Below are positions 1 through 8,193 of a stretch of DNA of 64,000 nucleotides, in pieces. The notes under the pieces were generated by a model. It worked only from the letters and a program-made list of their open reading frames with translations, searched no databases and had not been told where the DNA came from. Positions within the stretch are counted from its first letter, which is position 1; every line of letters starts with the position of its first letter. The DNA lies in NCBI RefSeq assembly GCF_900107935.1, contig NZ_FNVG01000019.1, positions 25,352-89,351 on the forward strand, written 5' to 3'. Position numbers and translations under genes: made by a program. Origin of the DNA: Vibrio hangzhouensis (GTDB lineage Bacteria > Pseudomonadota > Gammaproteobacteria > Enterobacterales > Vibrionaceae).

Positions 1-451
1 TCTGGGTTTCCATTTTCTTCAAGAAACCAGGGTTCAATGCTCTGGCATCCGACTCCATCAGCCCCACTTGTACATCAATGCCCGCTTCTCTCAACATATT
101 GAAACCACGGCCGGCGACTTGGGGATTGGGATCGGACATCGCACAAATCACCCGAGCAACACCTGCCTTGATCAACCCTTCAGCACACGGTGGAGTGCGA
201 CCATAATGAGAACACGGCTCTAAAGTCACATAAGCTGTTGCACCTTTAGCACGTTCACCTGCCATCCTCAGAGCATACACCTCGGCATGAGGTTCACCCG
301 CCTTCTTATGGTAACCTTCGCCAACAATTTGGTTGTCCAGCGTGATGACACAACCCACATTTGGGTTAGGCGCTGTAGTGAAACGTCCTCTTTTGGCGAG
401 TGCTATTGCGCGAGTCATCATCTGATAATCGTTAGCGCTAAACTGACTCAT
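1..451 (-). CDS. ribD: RibD, riboflavin biosynthesis deaminase/reductase (partial, N-terminal half)
   Basis: Bifunctional enzyme of riboflavin synthesis: the N-terminal domain deaminates the pyrimidine intermediate and the C-terminal domain reduces its ribosyl group. Only the deaminase domain lies in the window, because the gene runs off the left edge. The translation from the ATG at 449-451 shows the zinc and catalytic motif GEPHAEVYA and the second zinc motif EPCSHYGRTPPC, both typical of the cytidine-deaminase-like fold. It lies 39 nt downstream of nrdR on the same strand, the usual nrdR-ribD order in gammaproteobacteria. The reductase domain cannot be assessed. Confidence 0.95.
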   Translation of the reverse strand, partial: MSQFSANDYQMMTRAIALAKRGRFTTAPNPNVGCVITLDNQIVGEGYHKKAGEPHAEVYALRMAGERAKGATAYVTLEPCSHYGRTPPCAEGLIKAGVARVICAMSDPNPQVAGRGFNMLREAGIDVQVGLMESDARALNPGFLKKMETQ

Positions 452-490
452 AACTTTCCATACCTGTGGCTGATCTCGTCATAGTGGCAC

Positions 491-940
491 TCAGTCTTCA
501 AGACGGGCAATTTCTTCGCCAAACTCTCGAATATCTTCGAAACTGCGATAGACTGATGCAAAGCGAATATAAGCGACCTTATCCAACTCTTTGAGTTGAG
601 CCATTACCAGATTACCGATCATTTCGCTCGGAACCTCCCGCTCTCCTGTTGCCCGTAACTGAGATTCTATGTGGCTAATGGCCAATTCAATGGCATCAGC
701 ACTCACTGGACGTTTTTCCAGCGCACGCTGGATGCCTCCGACCATTTTATCTTTATTAAACGGTTCTCGGTTACCATTCGACTTGATCACTTTTGGCATG
801 ACCAACTCAGCGGTTTCAAAGGTGGTGAAACGTTCGCTGCATGCCAGACATTGACGTCGGCGACGCACCTGGTGACCATCGGCCACTAGCCGAGAGTCGA
901 TAACTTTCGTGTCATTTTCGGAGCAAAAGGGACAATGCAT
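491..940 (-). CDS. nrdR: NrdR, ribonucleotide reductase transcriptional repressor
   Basis: ATP/dATP-sensing repressor of ribonucleotide reductase operons. The N-terminal zinc ribbon is visible as CPFCSEND near the start and CLACSERF about 30 residues later, followed by the ATP-cone domain (VIKSNGNREPFNKDKM onwards). The length of 149 aa is standard for the family. The start was set at the ATG at 940, giving MHCPFC, because AGGAGGTGTT precedes it directly; a start at 964 would add eight residues not seen in the family. It probably shares a transcript with ribD downstream. Confidence 0.96.
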   Translation of the reverse strand: MHCPFCSENDTKVIDSRLVADGHQVRRRRQCLACSERFTTFETAELVMPKVIKSNGNREPFNKDKMVGGIQRALEKRPVSADAIELAISHIESQLRATGEREVPSEMIGNLVMAQLKELDKVAYIRFASVYRSFEDIREFGEEIARLED

Positions 941-1019
941 AACACCTCCTGTGGTTGAATCCACAGTTTAGCGAAAATTGATCTATTAAGAAATCTACTA
1001 TTTGACCTGTTAAGTGAGG

Positions 1020-1796
1020 TTACTTCATGTATTCCTGAATTGCCTCACACTCTTGCCAATCAAATTCAGTGACAAGATGATGCCACACGTCATCAAATGG
1101 CGCTCTGATGGTCACCTCCTGTTCCGTAACAGGATGCGTAAAACTTAACGAAGACGCATGCAATAACAAACGATGAGCATCGTAATGCTCCCTGAACAGA
1201 CGATTGTGGCGCCCATCACCGTGAGTGGTATCGCCAATAATCGGATGACTCAAATGATGCATATGTCTTCGCAACTGATGCTTACGACCGGTTTTTGGCT
1301 TCATCTCCATCAAGCAGTATCGGCTGGTTGGAAATCTGCCTGTTGAATAAGGGACTTCCACTGTAGCCAGAGGCTGATACGCGGTAATCGCGGGCTGTGC
1401 TTCTTTATCCTGAGTAGCAAATTTGTCAGCAATTTTATCCAACTCGACTTTAAGTGGATAATCAAGCACATCACCCTGCTCAATCCAGCCACGAACGACT
1501 GCATGATAAGTTTTTTCAATGCGGTGCTCTGCAAACATCGGCATGCCCTTTGCGGCGACTTCTTTTGACAGCGCGAACAGTAACACCCCCGATGTAGGTC
1601 GATCTAAGCGATGTAAAGGAAACACATGCTGACCGATTTGGTCACGTAGCGTCTGCATCACAAAGCGCGTTTCGTTCTTATCCAGCCATGATCGATGGAC
1701 GAGCATCCCTGCAGGCTTGTTCACCGCCACCAGGTGTTCATCTTGAAAGAGGATCTCTAAAGGTGGCACTTCAACTAGCGAGTCAGATTCGGTCAT
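1020..1796 (-). CDS. truC: TruC, tRNA pseudouridine(65) synthase
   Basis: RluA-type pseudouridine synthase that modifies U65 in certain tRNAs. The catalytic motif is HRLDRPTSG, in which the aspartate attacks the uracil ring. KPAGMLVHRS and KTGRKHQLRRHM are further family signatures. There is no S4 domain, which fits TruC rather than RluC or RluD. The start was chosen at 1796 (MTESDS), giving 258 aa; it overlaps the stop of the upstream yqcC-like gene as ATGA, indicating translational coupling. A reading frame extends to 1862 but lies inside the neighbouring gene. Confidence 0.93.
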   Translation of the reverse strand: MTESDSLVEVPPLEILFQDEHLVAVNKPAGMLVHRSWLDKNETRFVMQTLRDQIGQHVFPLHRLDRPTSGVLLFALSKEVAAKGMPMFAEHRIEKTYHAVVRGWIEQGDVLDYPLKVELDKIADKFATQDKEAQPAITAYQPLATVEVPYSTGRFPTSRYCLMEMKPKTGRKHQLRRHMHHLSHPIIGDTTHGDGRHNRLFREHYDAHRLLLHASSLSFTHPVTEQEVTIRAPFDDVWHHLVTEFDWQECEAIQEYMK

Positions 1797-2089
1797 TTTG
1801 CTGCCCCATCGATTTTTTTCAGCACGGTAAGAATATCCTGGTATTGACTTTGCCCTTTCCATACCTGTTCAAAGTAAGGAGCGATCTCAAACCCAGAAGG
1901 CGCGGACTGCCCGGCGGCTAACATAGACTCGATACGATGAATAAAGATCCATTGCAACCACTCGTGTGGTTCCAGTGTGTCGATGGCGAATGGTTGTTGG
2001 CTGCTCAACGCGGCTTCTGACGGCGCTTCACGCTGCCACAGCGCGTGTTTTTTGAGCAGCTGTTTAAGTTCAATCAATAATAGTTGCAT
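1793..2089 (-). CDS. yqcC: YqcC family protein (DUF446)
   Basis: Small cytosolic protein of unknown molecular function, found next to truC in many gammaproteobacteria, as here with a 4-nt overlap. The family core QPFAIDTLEPHEWLQWIFI is clear, and the length is about 98 aa. The start is uncertain: ATG at 2089 or an in-frame GTG at 2101, neither with a convincing ribosome binding site. Its conserved pairing with truC suggests a role linked to tRNA modification, but that is inference from context only. Confidence 0.85.
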   Translation of the reverse strand: MQLLLIELKQLLKKHALWQREAPSEAALSSQQPFAIDTLEPHEWLQWIFIHRIESMLAAGQSAPSGFEIAPYFEQVWKGQSQYQDILTVLKKIDGAAK

Positions 2090-2233
2090 TGTTATGTACA
2101 CAATTCTCGGTCAAGCTTTCACCACTATAGCTAAGTGGCCTCAATATCGAGTAAAAAGCCAACCAATAACTTGAAAATTCAAGATAGAATACCATCTATT
2201 GTTGTATACCCAAACCGTACTAGGAATAACTCC

Positions 2234-3283
2234 ATGGATACCATTCATACTTTGACGGACCTTCTGGTGAACAGTGGCTGCCAATATCAGATCTACGATA
2301 TCTCGCGACGTGTCCAGCGTATTGACAATGATCAGTTCGCAAACGTTGAGCGCGCCAATCAGCCCTACCCCTATCCGATTCAAAGACAAGCCCAGTTCGC
2401 CATTGCGTACTGGAATGAAGCAAGACAACCATGGATTTGGTTCCTGAAGTTTAACCTTGACGAGCGCGGTCTGTTAAATCAAGCCGATGTCGGGCAATTT
2501 CTCAAATATGTCATCGAAGCAATGGGAAGCAGGCTCAGCAATGACATGTCAGAAGAGCAACAACAGAAATTGGCCAACAATCCGTTCACCTTCAAACCAA
2601 AGGATGACAAGCTGGCGGTGTTCCACAGTCTGTTACGTGCCAAATTGCAACTTTCCACCAGTCAGTATTACCAACATGCTCAAGACTATTTCTCCGGGCA
2701 ACTCGGTTGGGAGAACTGGCAGACGGTGGGTTTGCAAGGTATAACCGATATGGCGGCGAGATTGGGTCATGACGAAAACGGGCGTACTATCCGGGCCGCC
2801 CTTAAAAACATCGCCAGCGAACCTAAGTATGCGTTACTCGGGGCACTGGAACATGTCACTCTGCCCGAAAAACTGTCTGACACCCTGTTTGAACTGACAC
2901 TCAATGAATGTCACTCAGCTGAACCAGATTTGTTTTTGCTTTCAGCCTACGTCCGTGCGCTATCTGGCGGTAAAGCTCAACAATTAGAGTCTCTGGTTGG
3001 CACTATTTTGGCAAGCGCTCGATTGAGTCATCAGGAAATTCTTATTGCAATTGCCGGTCGGTCCTGGCTGCCACTGACCACGCCTTCTCTGGCGGAAAAC
3101 TACTTGATTCGTCTGGCGCAGACAGGTAATCAAACTCTGTTTAATCAGGTGTTTGCCGATTTAGTCATGATGCCAAGCTTACGTCTGGTGTTATTGCCAC
3201 TATTGCATTCCAGTCCATCGCCTGAACTGGCTCAGGCTTTGCTCGCATTGCAACAGTCCACCACGCAGAGTCGTCCACACTAG
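2234..3283 (+). CDS. DUF3549 family protein
   Basis: A 349-aa protein that I match to the DUF3549 family of gammaproteobacteria; its function is unknown. No signal peptide or membrane helix is seen. The N-terminal half holds aromatic-rich stretches (QPWIWFLKFNLDERG) and the C-terminal half is helical and leucine-rich, looking like a repeat scaffold. The start at 2234 (MDTIHTL) was chosen for the AGGAATAACTCC upstream; the open frame extends to 2135 without a better site. A DUF3301 gene follows after 9 nt, so the two probably form an operon. Confidence 0.85.
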   Translation: MDTIHTLTDLLVNSGCQYQIYDISRRVQRIDNDQFANVERANQPYPYPIQRQAQFAIAYWNEARQPWIWFLKFNLDERGLLNQADVGQFLKYVIEAMGSRLSNDMSEEQQQKLANNPFTFKPKDDKLAVFHSLLRAKLQLSTSQYYQHAQDYFSGQLGWENWQTVGLQGITDMAARLGHDENGRTIRAALKNIASEPKYALLGALEHVTLPEKLSDTLFELTLNECHSAEPDLFLLSAYVRALSGGKAQQLESLVGTILASARLSHQEILIAIAGRSWLPLTTPSLAENYLIRLAQTGNQTLFNQVFADLVMMPSLRLVLLPLLHSSPSPELAQALLALQQSTTQSRPH

Positions 3284-3292
3284 GAGGGGGCA

Positions 3293-3592
3293 GTGATAGA
3301 CAATCTACTTATGATATTGGCACTGAGTGTTTTTTGCTTTGTGTTCTGGCAGCAGCGACGACAGTCTGAGATTGCTAAGGCGGCGGTGATCCGGCGCTGC
3401 AAGGAACTGGATCTGCAAATGCTCAGCGTCTCTTTCGGCGCTCATAAACTCAGAGACGCCAACGGAAGGTGGGGGTGGCACACTATTTATGAATTTGAGT
3501 TTTCAGCGCTAGGCGATGACTACTATCAAGGGAAACTGCTGATGAAAGGGTTTTATGTGCTGAACTTTCATCTGCCTCCACACCGTATGTAG
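3293..3592 (+). CDS. DUF3301 family membrane-anchored protein
   Basis: A 99-aa protein starting with GTG at 3293 behind a very strong AGGAGGGGG. Residues 4-18 form an N-terminal hydrophobic anchor (LLMILALSVFCFVFW), followed by a cytoplasmic, basic tail with the conserved motif GRWGWHTIYEFEFS. It matches the DUF3301 family, and its function is unknown. It follows the DUF3549 gene after 9 nt. The last 110 nt overlap, on the opposite strand, the 3' end of the convergent GNAT gene. Confidence 0.85.
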   Translation: MIDNLLMILALSVFCFVFWQQRRQSEIAKAAVIRRCKELDLQMLSVSFGAHKLRDANGRWGWHTIYEFEFSALGDDYYQGKLLMKGFYVLNFHLPPHRM

Positions 3593-4061
3593 ATTGAAAT
3601 ATCAGATAAGGGCCATGCTCATCTTTATCATGGCCACATTGCGCAAAGCCTAATTTTTTCAGCAATCGGATGGACGGTTCATGGTCAATATCCACATTGG
3701 CCGTCAAAGTCTTTAACCCTAACGTGAATACTGCATCGGGAATAAAGGCTCTTAGTACCTCCGTACCAATACCCTTATTCCAGTACTGTTTATCAAAGAT
3801 ATACCCTAATTCCGCCGTACCGTCGTCCAGATGTTCAATAAAGACATGCCCCAGGTAGTCACGGGTTCTGATATCCAGCACAGCCATTGCATAGATATTC
3901 GGATTATTAAGAATTGAACGAAATATCGTGCGCGCTTTAGCCAGTGAATGTGGGCCATTCATATGCTTTCTGTTCTTTGCACAAACGTTGAGCATAAGGA
4001 AGTCCGACTCTAAATGGTCGGTATAGGGAATCAATATTGTCCTTAAAGTAGCAATCGTCAT
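3483..4061 (-). CDS. GNAT-family N-acetyltransferase (RimJ/Acetyltransf_3-like)
   Basis: Predicted acetyl-CoA-dependent N-acetyltransferase of unknown substrate. The fold is shown by AMAVLDIRTRDYLGHVFIE (strands 2-4), by the acetyl-CoA loop region YWNKGIGTEVLRAF, and by HEPSIRLLKKLGF, the usual C-terminal helix of RimJ/RimL-type enzymes. The core ends near residue 155. The remaining 35 or so residues are a polar tail encoded antisense to the DUF3301 gene, so the true functional end may be shorter. It stands alone, convergent with the DUF operon. Confidence 0.8.
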   Translation of the reverse strand: MTIATLRTILIPYTDHLESDFLMLNVCAKNRKHMNGPHSLAKARTIFRSILNNPNIYAMAVLDIRTRDYLGHVFIEHLDDGTAELGYIFDKQYWNKGIGTEVLRAFIPDAVFTLGLKTLTANVDIDHEPSIRLLKKLGFAQCGHDKDEHGPYLIFQSTYGVEADESSAHKTLSSAVSLDSSHRLALKTQIHK

Positions 4062-4163
4062 GACTTCTTTTCATTCCTTTGAGTTGGCGTGCAGACTATA
4101 ACAAGTGGAATACGGAGAGTTTTTGATCTTGGCTATGCCCGCACAAATAAGATCCGGGTCAGC

Positions 4164-4199
4164 CAATAAGAAAAGCCCCAACACTCGCGTATTGGGGCT
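4164..4199 (-). terminator. Terminator of the CsrB-type RNA
   Basis: On the minus strand, AGCCCCAA and TTGGGGCT pair around a short loop and are followed by TTTTCTTATT. Confidence 0.9.
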
Positions 4200-4563
4200 A
4201 TAGTCTTACTCGCAGCAGTCCGGCTACTAAAAATGCTCCATGCATCATCCGTAATAGTGGCTGAATCCTTCAGCTTTATCCTTTCTTCGCCGTCCTAGCG
4301 GTGTCCATTTCATCCAATGACGCTAACTATCCCAGTCAGCTCGCTTCACTTGTTCCCTGAGCGGTGTCCCTGACATCATCCTGATGCTGTTCCTGCACTC
4401 TTCCTGAGTGTGTCCGTTTCCTTTAAAATCATCATCCTGACGATTGTTCGCATCCCGCGCTATCCTAACATCCTTGCTGGTTACGGTTCCTTTGGTAACC
4501 AAATCTTCTTCCTGAAGATGACCTTCCAATGTCTTTCCTGTTCCGTGTCAGCATCCTTCCGAC
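4165..4563 (-). ncRNA. csrB: CsrB-family regulatory RNA (CsrA-sequestering)
   Basis: A roughly 400-nt RNA that would bind and titrate the translational regulator CsrA. Read on the minus strand, the segment contains about 26 GGA motifs, many as AGGA/CAGGATG in hairpin loops (for example CATCAGGATGATG and TCTTCAGGAAGAAGA), the hallmark of CsrB/CsrC RNAs. It starts near 4563 with GTCGGAAGGATGC, close to the E. coli CsrB 5' end, and ends in a strong terminator at 4164-4199. Vibrios carry several such RNAs (CsrB, CsrC, CsrD), and which paralogue this is cannot be told here. The short frame inside it is not a gene. Confidence 0.93.
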
Positions 4564-4570
4564 AAGTTCT

Positions 4571-4598
4571 AATTTACGCCGATCCCTGATTATCACAA
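4571..4598 (-). promoter_or_regulatory. Sigma-70 promoter of the CsrB-type RNA
   Basis: On the minus strand a -35 box TTGTGA (4593-4598) and a -10 box TAAATT (4571-4576) are separated by 16 nt. The -10 box lies 7 nt upstream of the inferred RNA start at 4563. Confidence 0.6.
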
Positions 4599-4723
4599 TG
4601 GACTCTGGTAGTAAGTTTTTTAAAAAAAGATGTTAAAAACTATTTAAATCCTATAACAAACAGAAAGTTAACTAAATGAGCTTCCTTTTTTCTTGCTGTT
4701 TTTTCTCTTTGTCTCACAACACC

Positions 4724-4741
4724 TGTGAGAGATCTCGCACA
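4724..4741 (-). promoter_or_regulatory. UvrY/VarA (GacA-type) response-regulator box
   Basis: TGTGAGAGATCTCGCACA is an 18-bp near-perfect palindrome. It differs at two positions from the E. coli UvrY site TGTGAGAGATCTCTTACA as I recall it. It is centred about 170 nt upstream of the predicted RNA start, the same far-upstream placement as in E. coli csrB. In Vibrio the cognate regulator is VarA of the VarS/VarA two-component system. Confidence 0.8.
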
Positions 4742-4868
4742 GGGGATTTCCTATTTACCCACGAAGCCTTATTTGCTCGCGTCTGCACAGTGTGATCTTG
4801 CTCAAGCTGTACCTCTCGCTTGATCACGGGTACTATTTGTCTATCACCTCAGTTATGGAAAATCTCAT

Positions 4869-5156
4869 ATGCTTACTAAAGACGTATCTGCAGAAATTGA
4901 AGCAGTGCTCAGTGCGCTTGATGCCGAAGGAAAAGAGCCTTCAGTGGCATTGGTGAAAGCCAGACTTAAGTCAAAAGTTCCGATGCCAGCACTCATCGCG
5001 GTCATCAAATCCTGGAGAAGCAGTCAACACGTGCCTAAAGTGGAAGTGGCCGCTGACACTCAGGAACCATCTCTGGAACAACGCGTAAAGCAACTCGAAT
5101 TACAGGTAGCGGAACTGACTAGAAAACTGACGGCACTGGAGCAAAAGCATGGTTAA
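4869..5156 (+). CDS. Small KfrA-N-like DNA-binding protein with coiled coil
   Basis: A 95-aa protein of unknown function. Residues 1-50 (EGKEPSVALVKARLKSKVP) resemble the winged-helix N-terminal domain of KfrA-type plasmid proteins, and residues 65-93 form a leucine heptad coiled coil (LEQRVKQLELQVAELTRKL). This two-part build suggests a small dimeric DNA-binding protein; that is inference. It overlaps the start of yaiI by 8 nt, so the two are translated together. The divergent CsrB-type RNA gene lies upstream. Confidence 0.7.
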   Translation: MLTKDVSAEIEAVLSALDAEGKEPSVALVKARLKSKVPMPALIAVIKSWRSSQHVPKVEVAADTQEPSLEQRVKQLELQVAELTRKLTALEQKHG

Positions 5157-5601
5157 GATTTGGGTTGATGCAGACGCCTGCCCCAAGGTTATTCGTGAGA
5201 CCCTCTGCAGAGCAGCAGAGCGAACTGGGCTAACCTGCACATTTGTTGCCAACCATACTGTGCCGGTTCCAAAGCGTGACAACATTCATTCACTGACCGT
5301 ACCATCGGGCTTTGATATTGCAGACAATGAAATCGTCAAACGCGTTTCCCAGGGGGATCTTGTGGTGACCTCAGACATTCCTCTTGCGGATGAAGTCATC
5401 AGCAAAAATGCGTTGGCGCTCAGCCCACGGGGTGAACTCTTTACCAAAGACACCATAAAGGCACGACTCAATATTCGTGATTTTATGGAAACTATGCGCT
5501 CCAGTGGCATCCAAACCGGCGGGCCAGCCCCATTAGGGCAAACGGAGCGACGAGAATTTGCAAATCAACTGGATCGTTTTCTGGCAAAAGCAACAAAATA
5601 G
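5149..5601 (+). CDS. yaiI: YaiI/YqxD family protein (UPF0178)
   Basis: A 150-aa member of UPF0178, a PIN-like fold family with no established activity. The opening MVKIWVDADACPKVIRE, with its acidic DADACP motif, and the later VVTSDIPLADEV and SPRGELFTKDTI are family signatures. Conserved aspartates could bind metal, as in PIN-domain nucleases, but this is not proven. The start at 5149 overlaps the end of the KfrA-like gene, and a bidirectional terminator follows at 5607. Confidence 0.9.
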   Translation: MVKIWVDADACPKVIRETLCRAAERTGLTCTFVANHTVPVPKRDNIHSLTVPSGFDIADNEIVKRVSQGDLVVTSDIPLADEVISKNALALSPRGELFTKDTIKARLNIRDFMETMRSSGIQTGGPAPLGQTERREFANQLDRFLAKATK

Positions 5602-5606
5602 CCATA

Positions 5607-5638
5607 AAAAAACCAGAGCAACAATGCTCTGGTTTTCT
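5607..5638. terminator. Bidirectional terminator between yaiI and proA
   Basis: AAAACCAGAGC and GCTCTGGTTTT pair around ACAAT, with an A-run before and a T-run after, so it can serve both convergent genes. Confidence 0.9.
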
Positions 5639-5650
5639 TTGTATCAAGGT

Positions 5651-6901
5651 TTAAGGTCGAGGCAGGTAATCTGCTTTTCCAACCCATTTGTAGCTCGTCA
5701 ACTCTTCCAGCCCCATTGGACCGCGAGCATGCAGCTTCTGAGTAGACACTGCCACTTCTGCCCCCAAACCAAACTGAGCACCATCAGTAAATCGGGTTGA
5801 AGCGTTCACATATACGGCAGCCGAGCCCGCAGAGTTTATGAACTTCTCTGAGTTGGCCAGACTGTTCGTCATTATGGCATCTGAGTGGCTGGCATTGTGA
5901 ACGCGCATATGATCAATGGCTTCATCAATATCTGTTACGACTTTTACGCCAAGCGTATAGCTGAGCCATTCGGTATCAAAGTCGCCGTCACCCGCCATAC
6001 GAAGATCTTGCGTGCCATCCAGAATCGAGTACGCGGCCGGCTGCGCCACCAGTGTGACTTTACCTTGTAGACGCTCAGCGATCATCGGCAAAAACTCATG
6101 GGCGACCTTTTCGTGGACTAGCAAGGTATCCAACGCGTTACAGGCCGACGGGCGTTGTACTTTTGAGTTTTCTACCACATCCAGAGATCGCAGCAGATCA
6201 GCAGACTCATCAACAAATATATGACTGATACCAAATCCGCCAATGATGACTGGGATATTGCTGTTTTCTTTACACATTTTGTGTAAACCCGCACCGCCAC
6301 GAGGAATAATCATATCCACGTAGTCATCCAGTTTAAGCAGTTGAGACACCAACTCGCGGTCCGGCTTTTCAATGTATTGTACCGAAGCCGCTGGCAAACC
6401 CGCTTTGTCGAGCGCAGACTGAATCACTTTAACCAGCTCCATGTTCGAGAAAAACGTCTCTTTGCCCCCACGGAGAATACTGGCATTACCGGTTTTCAGG
6501 CACAACGCGGCGATATCGATCGTTACATTTGGACGAGCTTCGTAGATCACACCGACCACACCCAGTGGCACTCGACGACGAGACAGGCTCATGCCATTCT
6601 CAAGAACTTTACTGTCAATTTCACTGCCCACAGGGTCAGAAAGTGTGATCACGTTACGTACGTCATCGGCAATGCCTTTGAGGCGCTGCTCATTGAGCAA
6701 AAGTCGGTCGAGCAATGCATCCGTCAACCCGGCGTCACGACCTAGCTCAATATCTTTAGCATTCGCTGCAAGAATCATATCCGCATTGGCTTCCAGCTCA
6801 TCGGCAATGATCTGTAGTGCCTTGTTCTTTTGTGCTGTCGACGCGGTAGCCAGAGTAAAACTCGCTTGTTTCGCGCTCTGACCCAGTTTAATCATATCCA
6901 T
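5651..6901 (-). CDS. proA: ProA, gamma-glutamyl phosphate reductase
   Basis: Second enzyme of proline synthesis: it reduces gamma-glutamyl phosphate to glutamate semialdehyde with NADPH. It is an aldehyde-dehydrogenase fold of 416 aa, the family length. Visible signatures are RRVPLGVVGVIYEARPN, the nucleotide-binding segment LRGGKE, and the catalytic cysteine in VQRPSACNALDTLL. The ATG at 6901 follows AAGGGACAAATT. It lies 17 nt downstream of proB in the usual proBA operon, which channels the unstable acyl phosphate. Confidence 0.97.
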   Translation of the reverse strand: MDMIKLGQSAKQASFTLATASTAQKNKALQIIADELEANADMILAANAKDIELGRDAGLTDALLDRLLLNEQRLKGIADDVRNVITLSDPVGSEIDSKVLENGMSLSRRRVPLGVVGVIYEARPNVTIDIAALCLKTGNASILRGGKETFFSNMELVKVIQSALDKAGLPAASVQYIEKPDRELVSQLLKLDDYVDMIIPRGGAGLHKMCKENSNIPVIIGGFGISHIFVDESADLLRSLDVVENSKVQRPSACNALDTLLVHEKVAHEFLPMIAERLQGKVTLVAQPAAYSILDGTQDLRMAGDGDFDTEWLSYTLGVKVVTDIDEAIDHMRVHNASHSDAIMTNSLANSEKFINSAGSAAVYVNASTRFTDGAQFGLGAEVAVSTQKLHARGPMGLEELTSYKWVGKADYLPRP

Positions 6902-6918
6902 AATTTGTCCCTTAATGC

Positions 6919-8055
6919 TTAATCTTGAATGACAACCATATCGTCACGATGAAGGACCTCAGCGCCATAGTCATAGCCCAGTGTGTCAGCAATTTCTTTA
7001 CTGTGCTTACCTGCTATTTTCGCCAGATCTGTATCGGAGTAGCCACAAATTCCCTTTGCAACCAACGCTCCGTCTTTGGTTGTCACACGCACCACTTCGC
7101 CTCGAGCAAAGCGGCCTGATACTTTTACGACGCCTTTCGCCAACAAGCTACTGCCTTTGCCGATAACTGCATTCACCGCGCCTGCGTCAATCACAATATT
7201 GCCTGTTGCAGCAGGGCCTGCCAGAATCCAGCGTTTACGATTTTCCAACGCTTCGGGTAGTGGTAAAAAGCGTGTACCTTGTGGGGTATCTGAGAGTGAA
7301 TCAAACACCACGTTTTCGGCACTGCCTGCGGCGATAATCACTTCAATACCAGCACGCCTTGCGATGTCTGCCGCCTGGAGTTTGGTGGCCATACCACCGG
7401 TACCTAACGTCGTACCGCTTCCACCCGCTATCTTACGCAGTGTTTCATCGATGGTTGTGACTTCTCGAATCAGTTCAGCATTAGGGTCCTTACGCGGATC
7501 AGCGGTAAACAGCCCACGCTGGTCCGTTAACAGCAGTAACTTATCTGCGCCGCACAAGATCCCCACCAGAGCTGATAAGTTGTCATTGTCACCGACTTTA
7601 ATTTCACTAGTGGCGACGGCGTCGTTCTCATTAACCACCGGAATAATGTCATTCTCAACCAATGCGTTGATGGTGTCACGGGCGTTTAGGAAACGCTCAC
7701 GATCTTCTAGATCGGCACGAGTGAGCAGCATCTGACCAATTTTAAGGCCATAAATCGCAAACAGAGACTCCCAAACCTGAATCAACTGACTTTGTCCGAC
7801 CGCAGCCAGTAGCTGCTTGCTCGCCATAGAATTGGGAAGTGCGGGGTAACCCAGATGCTCACGTCCAGCCGCAATCGCACCCGAAGATACCATCACTACT
7901 GAATGGCCTAGCTTCTTGAGCTCAGCACATTGTCTAACGAGTTCCACCATATGCGCTTTATTCAGCGCTAAGGAACCCCCTGTCAGGACGCTGGTTCCCA
8001 ACTTCACCACGACAGTTTTCTTGTCTGTCGCTTGACGATTAATATCCGTTGTCAT
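6919..8055 (-). CDS. proB: ProB, glutamate 5-kinase
   Basis: First, feedback-inhibited step of proline synthesis: ATP-dependent phosphorylation of glutamate. The N-terminal amino-acid-kinase domain (VVKLGTSVLTGG, then VVNENDAVATSEIKVGDNDNLSALV and GTGGMATKLQAA) is followed from about residue 285 by a C-terminal PUA domain. At 378 aa it is slightly longer than the 367-aa E. coli enzyme, with a short N-terminal extension. Proline inhibition acts through the kinase domain. It is the first gene of proBA. Confidence 0.97.
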   Translation of the reverse strand: MTTDINRQATDKKTVVVKLGTSVLTGGSLALNKAHMVELVRQCAELKKLGHSVVMVSSGAIAAGREHLGYPALPNSMASKQLLAAVGQSQLIQVWESLFAIYGLKIGQMLLTRADLEDRERFLNARDTINALVENDIIPVVNENDAVATSEIKVGDNDNLSALVGILCGADKLLLLTDQRGLFTADPRKDPNAELIREVTTIDETLRKIAGGSGTTLGTGGMATKLQAADIARRAGIEVIIAAGSAENVVFDSLSDTPQGTRFLPLPEALENRKRWILAGPAATGNIVIDAGAVNAVIGKGSSLLAKGVVKVSGRFARGEVVRVTTKDGALVAKGICGYSDTDLAKIAGKHSKEIADTLGYDYGAEVLHRDDMVVIQD

Positions 8056-8079
8056 CTCTGTTTGTTTGACGTGAAAAGT

Positions 8080-8108
8080 TTAATAAGGAGTGATGTTTTA
8101 GCAATCAA
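8080..8108 (-). promoter_or_regulatory. Candidate proBA promoter with overlapping inverted repeat
   Basis: On the minus strand, TTGATT (8103-8108) and TATTAA (8080-8085) are spaced by 17 nt. A perfect 8-bp inverted repeat, TGATGTTT/AAACATCA (8091-8098 and 8107-8114), straddles the -35 region and could be an operator. I do not recognise its binding factor. Confidence 0.4.
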
Positions 8109-8153
8109 ACATCATTTGTACAAGTAAAAAGTGAGAAGAATGAAAAAGTAGAA

Positions 8154-8185
8154 CAAAAAAGGCCTCAATCGCAATGTTGAGGCCC
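8154..8185 (-). terminator. Terminator of crl
   Basis: On the minus strand, GGGCCTCAAC and its complement pair around a short loop and run into TTTTTT, just past the crl stop. Confidence 0.85.
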
Positions 8186-8193
8186 TCTCTACG

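Noticed and set aside
4323..4529. 68-codon ORF on the minus strand
   Set aside because: It lies inside the CsrB-type RNA, and its codons are dictated by the repeated AGGA motifs.
6341..6745. 134-codon ORF antisense to proA
   Set aside because: It is a shadow of proA without a ribosome binding site or family match. The same applies to long antisense frames in proB, recD and recB.
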